A stretch of DNA of 13,299 nucleotides, from contig JAAXVX010000010.1 of the NCBI GenBank assembly GCA_013335275.1, positions 1 through 13,299 on the forward strand. Reading direction: 5' to 3'. Positions 8,188 to 13,299 of this stretch are shown one piece after another; within the stretch, counting starts at the first letter, position 1; each line of letters begins with the position of its first letter. The notes beneath the pieces were generated by a model that was given only the letters and a program-made list of their open reading frames with translations, did not search any database and was not told the origin of the DNA. This stretch comes from Bacteroidales bacterium (GTDB taxonomy: Bacteria > Bacteroidota > Bacteroidia > Bacteroidales > UBA932). Both the position numbers and the translations under genes were made by a program.

Positions 8188-9314
8188 TTAAAAATCTCTT
8201 TTAAATCAATTTTTTGTTCAAGTTCCATTCCTTCCTTAAGTTCCAGAATATTCGAACCGGAGGGAAGGGTAAATAGCCTTACTTTCTCCGGCTGTTTACG
8301 TTCCTGGATATTTCCGGAGTCAAGTATACCGTTACCGTTAACGTCCCTGAATATTCTTATGGAATATCTTCCGGGTTCCAGATATGGAAAATCGAGAGCA
8401 GCGTCGTATAATATCTTATATGACCGAAACACCTTTTCTCTTGTCTGATTAATCAGTTCTATTACATAGGAAGAGCCGTCCGCCCCTGTTACTTTAAGGT
8501 CTATTCTGGAAAGCCTTTCGTTTTTGGGAAGGCTGATAGTGCTTACAAGCGTGTCATTTGTATTACCATAGATATCCCTGAATGCTCCTTTAGGAATTGT
8601 TAGCATATAATCATATCCCAAATACATTTTACCCTTGGGCTTCAAGTGGTAAATTCTCATTTCCGAAGAGTCTTTAAATATTGAAACCTCCTCTTTTGCT
8701 TCAACACCCTTTGGAGTTCTGGAAGTGAAAAGAATATTTTTATCGTCAAAAAACGTAAGTGGAGCAGGAAATTCTAATTTATATCCATCCTTTTCAATTA
8801 ATGAAGGCACTGCTTCAATAACAACTTTCAAAAGATCCTTGCGGGGAGCATTTTGCTGATTTCCGGATTTTTGGTCGGGTTTTTTTACCCTTGGCGCTAC
8901 AAATTTGAGCCGTTCGCGGGACAGTACCAGATTATTCAGAGAATCTGTTTTGTAGTATTTAATATTGAGAAACAATGAATCCGGTACCTTTGGCGTTTTT
9001 TCAGTTATCCACATGACAAGGCTGTCATGCTTAATATTAAACTGTTTTATAACACTCGAAGAATCAACGCCTTCAAATCCCAGAGAATCAATTGATACTT
9101 CGGGGGCGTTAAACTTAACAAATACCATCCTTTCAGAAGGCCTCTCGTATGTCCTGACCAGTTGTCTGCGGCCCTCCTCCCGGAAAATATACATCTGAAG
9201 CTGATGCTTTCTTGAAAGAGATGCACTTGTGTCTTTTAAGTCTGTATACTTAAGCTCCTCAATTCCCTTTTTCATGACAATCGCCGGAGTGAAAAGAGTG
9301 TCCAAAAAAGCCAC
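8184..9314 (-). CDS. Ig-like domain lipoprotein, C-terminal part (frameshifted gene)
   Basis: This is the C-terminal two thirds of the gene whose N-terminal part is at 9272-9979. The frame continues in homology-like fashion upstream of 9314, up to the frameshift at 9349-9352: the bases there read NSNNTYDPENEKVAFLD, exactly the kind of calcium-loop-like sequence expected after the DK of the other fragment. The GTG at 9314 is therefore only a formal start and not the true beginning. The fragment (376 residues) is mostly beta-strand, with repeated segments of the form DSLxLxIxYxKTDSLNNLV (about 112-130), a charged linker (about 141-160) and a terminal DVNGNGILD loop (324-332) resembling a calcium-binding dockerin or EF-hand loop. 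The end, FRDVNGNGILDSG followed by QPEKV, is typical of a conserved Bacteroidota lipoprotein family of unknown function. The stop overlaps the barrel-protein start by 4 nt. If the frame were restored the protein would have about 598 residues, the usual family size. Confidence 0.7.
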   Translation of the reverse strand: MAFLDTLFTPAIVMKKGIEELKYTDLKDTSASLSRKHQLQMYIFREEGRRQLVRTYERPSERMVFVKFNAPEVSIDSLGFEGVDSSSVIKQFNIKHDSLVMWITEKTPKVPDSLFLNIKYYKTDSLNNLVLSRERLKFVAPRVKKPDQKSGNQQNAPRKDLLKVVIEAVPSLIEKDGYKLEFPAPLTFFDDKNILFTSRTPKGVEAKEEVSIFKDSSEMRIYHLKPKGKMYLGYDYMLTIPKGAFRDIYGNTNDTLVSTISLPKNERLSRIDLKVTGADGSSYVIELINQTREKVFRSYKILYDAALDFPYLEPGRYSIRIFRDVNGNGILDSGNIQERKQPEKVRLFTLPSGSNILELKEGMELEQKIDLKEIFK

Positions 9315-9979
9315 TTTCTCATTTTCCGGGTCGTATGTATTGTTGGAATTTTGTCTGTATATGCAAACAATCTGTACGGGACCGGCTTAAGGTTTGTTGC
9401 AAGAAAAAATCCCCATTGATCGCTTCTGGTAAGTGAAGCAGGAAGCTTTTTATAAAGGGCACTGTCTGAATGGTCCGTATAAAAAGCAACCAAAGCTCCC
9501 GGGACAGGAAGAAGTGTGGCGGCATCCACAATAAGCCCGGTAACCAGCATGGAATCAATATATCCTCCTGTTGAAAACGAATACCTGTATCCGGGGAACT
9601 TATTTCCTTCATTGTTATCTTCAATAGAATTTCCGAAATAAAGTGTATAAGTGGTTGCTGAATCTAGTTTTGCCGGAAATTCTACAACTACGCTTTTCCC
9701 TCTCACCTTTGCTTCAACTCTTTTCTTTTGAGGAGGCGAAAGGAGAATATTTTTCTCGGGCTCTTTTAAAACAACAAACTCGTTAAATTTTAATTCGACT
9801 TTAGCTTTTTGCGTGGGAAATTTAATTGTATTTGAATCTGGCATAACGCTCAGTAAAACAGGAGCAAGAGTGTCTTTGAGCCCACCCGAAGGAGGGGCAG
9901 TGGTATTCGCACAGGAATTTGCAAAATATATGGCAGAAAAGAGAATTGCAGCAATAATCCCGCTTCTTTGTTTGTTCAT
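9272..9979 (-). CDS. Ig-like domain (Big_5/SbsA type) lipoprotein, N-terminal part (frameshifted gene)
   Basis: The N-terminal part of a surface or periplasmic lipoprotein. The signal peptide (1-22) ends at SCANTTAPPSGG, with the probable lipidated Cys23; the box ANSC is weak but is followed by the Gly/Pro/Ser-rich stretch usual for this family. Residues about 36-140 form a bacterial Ig-like domain: KDTLAPVLLSVMPDSN, VELKFNEFVVLKEPEKNILLS, TTYTLYFGNSIEDNNEGN and YRYSFSTGG. A carboxypeptidase-regulatory-like fold follows (about 145-208; GLIVDAATLLPVPGALVAFY, PYRLFAYTDK). Correct coding ends at Lys210. After a run of four A on the coding strand (9352-9349) the frame is wrong, and about 25 unrelated residues follow before the stop at 9272. 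One extra A would join it to the C-terminal fragment. The gene starts 6 nt after the stop of the (p)ppGpp synthetase gene, so it is in the same operon. Its function is unknown. Confidence 0.7.
   Translation of the reverse strand: MNKQRSGIIAAILFSAIYFANSCANTTAPPSGGLKDTLAPVLLSVMPDSNTIKFPTQKAKVELKFNEFVVLKEPEKNILLSPPQKKRVEAKVRGKSVVVEFPAKLDSATTYTLYFGNSIEDNNEGNKFPGYRYSFSTGGYIDSMLVTGLIVDAATLLPVPGALVAFYTDHSDSALYKKLPASLTRSDQWGFFLATNLKPVPYRLFAYTDKIPTIHTTRKMRKWLFWTLFSLRRLS
9349..9352 (-). other. Single-base frameshift site in the lipoprotein gene
   Basis: The coding strand reads GAC AAA ATT CCA. With one more A it would read GAC AAA AAT TCC AAC AAT and continue without interruption into YDPENEKVAFLDTLF, which fits the family. 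Both flanking frames encode family-like protein right up to this homopolymer, so a one-base deletion here is the simplest explanation. It is either an assembly or sequencing error or a recent mutation. There is no X-XXY-YYZ slippery heptamer that would suggest programmed frameshifting. Confidence 0.85.
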
Positions 9980-9985
9980 TCTTAA

Positions 9986-12280
9986 TTAATTTTCTTTAAT
10001 TTCTGTTCTCACAACGCTCATTACTCCTTTTACAACAGACATTTGCTTAATAAGCTTGTCCAGGTCCTCGGTGCTGTGTACATAAAGATCAATGTATCCT
10101 TCAAAGATTCCGTCATGAGTTTCAATGAATATTTTTCGGATATTGACACTCAGTACAAGTGTAATGTATTGTGTAAGTTCATTCAGTATGCCAAGACGGT
10201 CTATGCCCCTCATCGTTATTCTGGCAAGAAATGACGGAACCGTATGTTTGCTCCATTTGGCCTTTACAATCCTTTCACCGTCTCTTGAAGCAAGCAATAT
10301 TGCCTCGGGACAACTGTTTTTATGAACGATAACCTCGTCATTGTCATTAATAAACCCTATTACTTTGTCTCCCGGAATAGGCCTGCAGCAGAGAGCTACC
10401 TGATATGAGAGTGTCTTGTCAAGCGGATTTTCTCTCAAAAGGAAATCTTTCTTAATATCAATCTTGCTTGGTTTCTCTTTTTTGACCTCATCGGACTCAG
10501 AATCTTTATCATCGCTGATTATTTCATCACCTTCCCAGTCCCATTCGTGTTCGCTTTCACTGCCGGTGATTCTTGAAAACTGCAGATTCCAGTATCTGAC
10601 AATTTTATTACTGGAATTTTTCTTTAAGACCTTGGACAGGTCGTTTAAATCAAGCAAATCAGCACCTATTTTGCTAAAGAGCTCCTCTCTGTTGTTAAGC
10701 TTGTAGCTTTCCGAGAGTTTCTTGTACACCCTTGATTGAGGTTTTATGCCAAGTGCCTTGAGTTTTTCATCAAGAATGGTCTGACCTCTTTTTTGAGAAT
10801 CTTTTATTTCGGATTTTAAAGCTTCAAGAATAATCGCTTTGGCTTTAGGGGTTTTTATAAAATCAAGCCACTCTCTTTGAGGCTTTTGTGATTCAGCTGT
10901 AATGATTTCAATCTGGTCTCCGTTTCTTAGCTCATATGTGAGCGGAACAAGTTTATAATTTGCCTTGGCTGCTATTGATTTATTTCCGACTTCGGTATGG
11001 ATTGAGTAGGCAAAATCGAGTGCCGTCGAACCCTTAGGCAATGCCCTTGACTCTCCTTTGGGAGTGAAAACGTAAATTTCGGAAGCAAGAAGACCGGTAT
11101 GGAACTTATCCAAAAATTCAAGTGCATTTACATCCGGATTTTCAAGTACTTCCCTTACCATATTGAGCCATTTGTCCATCTCTGTTTCGCTTGGAGATGT
11201 CCCTTTATATGTCCAGTGTGCTGCAACGCCTCTTTCTGCAAGTTCGTCCATCCTCTTTGTCCGGATCTGAACTTCAATCCAGTTTCCCTGCGGCCCCATT
11301 ACTGTGCAGTGGAGAGCTTCGTATCCGTTTATCTTGGGGGTACTTACCCAGTCCCGTATCCTATCTGTTTTTGAAAGATAAAGCTCTGTAATGAGTGAAT
11401 AAATATGCCAGCACTGCACTCTTTCCGGCTGATCCTCTTTTGGCTCAAATACTATTCTTACCGCATAAAGGTCGTATATCTGTTCAAAAGGAATCCCCTT
11501 CGCATTCATTTTTCTCCAGATGGAGTAGGGGGTTTTTGTTCTTTTTGACACTGTAAACTTGAACCCGCTTTGTTTAAGGCTTTCCACTATAGGCTCCATG
11601 AACAGGTCGATTGCGCAGCCTCTTTCAACCACAGTTTGTGATATCTTGGCCTGAATCTCATCGTACTCGGAAGGAAGAGTGTGCATAAGCCAGATATTTT
11701 CAAGTTCGGACTTAATGCTGTACAAACCAAGCCTGTGCGCAAGCGGAATAAATATGTACATTGTTTCACTTAAAATTTTTGCCCTTTTATGTTCGGGCAT
11801 AAATTCTATAGTGCGCATATTGTGAAGTCTGTCTGCCAGTTTAATAAGTATAACCCTCACATCGTCATTGAGGGTGAGCAGTATTCTCTTAAAATTTTCT
11901 GCCTGGCTGCTTGATGAACTGTCAAATGCACTCTTGATTTTCGTTAAACCGTCAACCAGCGAGGCAATCTTAGCTCCGAAAAGCCTTTCGATGTCTTCTA
12001 TGTTATATTCAGTATCTTCAACAACATCGTGCATCAGAGCTGCTACAATGGATTTATAGCCAAGTCCGATTTCCTGTACAACAATTTTGGCAACTGAAAT
12101 GGGATGGAGGATATATGGCTCGCCCGATCGTCTTCTTACGCCATTGTGGGCAGCGCGTGCAAATTCGAAAGCCTTAAGCACGGTTTCGTACTCTGTCTGG
12201 TTTGCACATCTTTTGAGACTTGCAAGCCTTAGCTCTTCAAATTCCTTATCAATAAGTTCTGTATCCTTTTCAGTAAACAT
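9986..12280 (-). CDS. rsh: Bifunctional (p)ppGpp synthetase/hydrolase (RelA/SpoT homolog)
   Basis: Makes and degrades the stringent-response alarmones ppGpp and pppGpp. The 764 residues are a normal long RSH length. The HD hydrolase domain (about 30-190) keeps His45, His84-Asp85 in MHDVVEDT, and Asp150 in KLADRLHNMRT, so hydrolysis should be active. The synthetase domain (about 240-360) keeps YSIWRKM, Asp270 in IYDLYAVRI, NGYEALH (318-324) and Glu336 in EVQIRT. The position of the RxKD/ExDD signature reads RIRD (307-310), pointing to the bifunctional, RelSeq-like class and not to synthetase-only RelA. A TGS domain (about 402-462; YVFTPKGESRALPKGSTALDFAYSIHTEVG) and a helical region follow. 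Then come a very acidic linker (573-600), a Cys-containing motif with CCRPIPGD (631-638), and a C-terminal ACT domain (about 684-762). It starts 11 nt after the upstream membrane-protein gene and ends 6 nt before the lipoprotein gene, so it is in the middle of an operon. Confidence 0.95.
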   Translation of the reverse strand: MFTEKDTELIDKEFEELRLASLKRCANQTEYETVLKAFEFARAAHNGVRRRSGEPYILHPISVAKIVVQEIGLGYKSIVAALMHDVVEDTEYNIEDIERLFGAKIASLVDGLTKIKSAFDSSSSSQAENFKRILLTLNDDVRVILIKLADRLHNMRTIEFMPEHKRAKILSETMYIFIPLAHRLGLYSIKSELENIWLMHTLPSEYDEIQAKISQTVVERGCAIDLFMEPIVESLKQSGFKFTVSKRTKTPYSIWRKMNAKGIPFEQIYDLYAVRIVFEPKEDQPERVQCWHIYSLITELYLSKTDRIRDWVSTPKINGYEALHCTVMGPQGNWIEVQIRTKRMDELAERGVAAHWTYKGTSPSETEMDKWLNMVREVLENPDVNALEFLDKFHTGLLASEIYVFTPKGESRALPKGSTALDFAYSIHTEVGNKSIAAKANYKLVPLTYELRNGDQIEIITAESQKPQREWLDFIKTPKAKAIILEALKSEIKDSQKRGQTILDEKLKALGIKPQSRVYKKLSESYKLNNREELFSKIGADLLDLNDLSKVLKKNSSNKIVRYWNLQFSRITGSESEHEWDWEGDEIISDDKDSESDEVKKEKPSKIDIKKDFLLRENPLDKTLSYQVALCCRPIPGDKVIGFINDNDEVIVHKNSCPEAILLASRDGERIVKAKWSKHTVPSFLARITMRGIDRLGILNELTQYITLVLSVNIRKIFIETHDGIFEGYIDLYVHSTEDLDKLIKQMSVVKGVMSVVRTEIKEN

Positions 12281-12291
12281 TGTTTTATAAG

Positions 12292-13230
12292 TTATACATT
12301 GTTTATCTTATATCTGTCTACATTCTGATATGCGTGCGATAATTCTGCACCAAACAATATAAGAGTCCAGCAGATGTTCATCCATACCAGAAAAAGCGGT
12401 ATTGCCGCAAACACCCCATAAACAGCATTCAAACCGGAAACCATCAGCTGCGTTTCAAGATAGAAAAACTGAACAACTACAAATGCAAATGATATTATTA
12501 GCGAAGAGTTGAATGCTGCAGCAAATTTAACCTTAATATTCGGGATAAAGTAGTACATAAGCGTAAACACCATTACAACAACTCCGTAAAATGTGAGCCA
12601 GGTAAAAATAGACGTGACAGGAATGAATCGGTCAATCTGAAGCCCCACCGATTTGAGCGCATTGGAGTATATAAGGCCCAGTGACATAAAAATTGAAATA
12701 ATCAAAGGAGACACAAGCAAAAGAAGAGGATAGTACAATGCCCGTTTGCCAAATGAGCGCTTGGCTTCAACTTTCCATATGTCGTTAAATGACTTCTCAA
12801 TACTTAGCATAAGCCAGATTACTGTCCAAAGGAGAAAAATAAAACTCACTGCTCCAAAAAAACCATTCTGCCCGGACTTGATAATATTGTTGGCAAATTG
12901 AAGGATATATTGAATAATATCCTCATTATCAGAAAAATATGTAAGTAAAAGAGTTTCGAGTTTTTGTGCGAGACCAAATCCTTTTGTCACTGCAAACATC
13001 AGAGCAACAAAAGGAACAACAGCCATCGCCGAAAAAAAGCTTAAGCCAACCGCCTGAAGTCCGGCTTTATCGCTGCTATAACCCCTTATAGTAATTATCA
13101 GCACTTTCAGATAACGAATCATCCGGGCTCTCATTATGCTGAGCTCGGAGAGATCCAGGTGCCAAATATCGATTACAACGAATTTAAGGATTCTCTGGTA
13201 TGTGTGTTTTATTTCTGTGTATCGCCTCAA
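12292..13230 (-). CDS. YihY/virulence factor BrkB family inner-membrane protein
   Basis: A 312-residue polytopic inner-membrane protein of the YihY/BrkB family, whose biochemical role is not established; it was once mistaken for RNase BN. Family marks are the first helix with LQAVGLSFFSAMAVVPFVALMF, then KGFGLAQKLE, the helix with FLLWTVIWLMLSIEKSFNDIW and the ending ILFGAELSHAYQN. About six hydrophobic segments can be seen, at roughly 60-82, 127-148, 168-190, 207-230, 238-260 and 272-295. The start is TTG at 13230: the N-terminal stretch IDIWHLDLSELS matches what I remember of Bacteroidota family members, no ATG lies upstream of it in frame, and the next ATG (13134) would remove it. The TTG overlaps a TGA of the upstream open frame by 4 nt (TTGA), which supports this choice. 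The gene leads directly into the (p)ppGpp synthetase gene 11 nt away. Confidence 0.88.
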   Translation of the reverse strand: MRRYTEIKHTYQRILKFVVIDIWHLDLSELSIMRARMIRYLKVLIITIRGYSSDKAGLQAVGLSFFSAMAVVPFVALMFAVTKGFGLAQKLETLLLTYFSDNEDIIQYILQFANNIIKSGQNGFFGAVSFIFLLWTVIWLMLSIEKSFNDIWKVEAKRSFGKRALYYPLLLLVSPLIISIFMSLGLIYSNALKSVGLQIDRFIPVTSIFTWLTFYGVVVMVFTLMYYFIPNIKVKFAAAFNSSLIISFAFVVVQFFYLETQLMVSGLNAVYGVFAAIPLFLVWMNICWTLILFGAELSHAYQNVDRYKINNV

Positions 13231-13298
13231 GATACTTTATTCATGAATTTAGCAGGGTTAATAATATATCTTATATGTGTACCTATGCCAATTTCTCC
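13227..13298 (-). CDS. Possible C-terminal end of an upstream minus-strand gene (partial)
   Basis: One minus-strand frame is open from the window edge to a TGA at 13229-13227 and would encode 23 residues ending NPAKFMNKVS. Its stop overlaps the TTG start of the YihY-family gene by 4 nt, the same overlap geometry as the two ATGA junctions further down the cluster. That is the only support: the stretch is short, is not recognisable as a family, and another frame is also open for 13 codons (to TAA at 13260-13258). If it is not coding, this region would be the leader or promoter of the operon, but I see no convincing TAnnTTTG element there. Confidence 0.35.
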   Translation of the reverse strand, partial: GEIGIGTHIRYIINPAKFMNKVS

Positions 13299-13299
13299 T

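Noticed and set aside
9340-9360. Programmed -1 frameshifting in the lipoprotein gene.
   Set aside because: The site reads GAC AAA ATT, not a slippery X-XXY-YYZ heptamer, and no obvious stimulatory hairpin follows. A missing base is simpler.
9319-9624. A 101-codon minus-strand frame inside the lipoprotein gene.
   Set aside because: It lies in the third frame, lacks domain-like sequence, and is contained within the region where the lipoprotein frame is clearly coding.
1-13299. CRISPR arrays, tRNA or rRNA genes, insertion sequences, attachment sites or defence genes.
   Set aside because: No direct-repeat array, cloverleaf, transposase, integrase or defence-type domain was seen. Nearly all bases are within housekeeping or envelope genes.

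Overview
The window looks like a chromosomal segment of a Bacteroidota (Bacteroidetes) bacterium, probably of the Bacteroidales type. Supporting signs are genes without clear Shine-Dalgarno sequences, a TAnnTTTG-type -7 promoter element upstream of carA, a PorT-like outer-membrane barrel, a lipoprotein with a bacterial Ig-like fold of the kind common in that phylum, and an IspG carrying remnants of the extra A* domain. Base composition is moderately AT-rich and looks even throughout. I see no mobile element, tRNA, rRNA, CRISPR array or phage gene.

Layout, left to right. Bases 1-81 hold the last 26 codons of a plus-strand gene. A perfect 20-bp hairpin with flanking A and T tracts (83-126) separates it from the convergent carB and probably terminates both. 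Everything else is on the minus strand. carA (4447-3377) and carB (3368-144) form a two-gene operon for carbamoyl phosphate synthesis, with its own promoter next to the terminator of the preceding unit (4504-4530). Upstream of that terminator, read from right to left, is a tightly packed cluster: a possible gene tail at the window edge, a YihY/BrkB-family membrane protein, a bifunctional (p)ppGpp synthetase/hydrolase, an Ig-like lipoprotein broken by one frameshift, a PorT-family outer-membrane barrel, ispG (isoprenoid precursor synthesis) and a secreted C69-family dipeptidase. Spacing is 11 nt, 6 nt, two 4-nt ATGA overlaps and 19 nt, so this is very likely one transcription unit.

Functionally, the right-hand unit mixes the stringent response, isoprenoid supply and envelope or secreted proteins. 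The left-hand unit feeds pyrimidine and arginine synthesis. These are mostly housekeeping genes, and I found no evidence of a new defence or mobile system. The points most worth a second look are the single-base frameshift in the lipoprotein gene (T-run at 9349-9352), an IspG whose A* insert is reduced to about 75 extra residues, carA/carB products that resemble the eukaryotic CAD enzyme more than E. coli CarAB, and the compact terminator-promoter junction upstream of carA.
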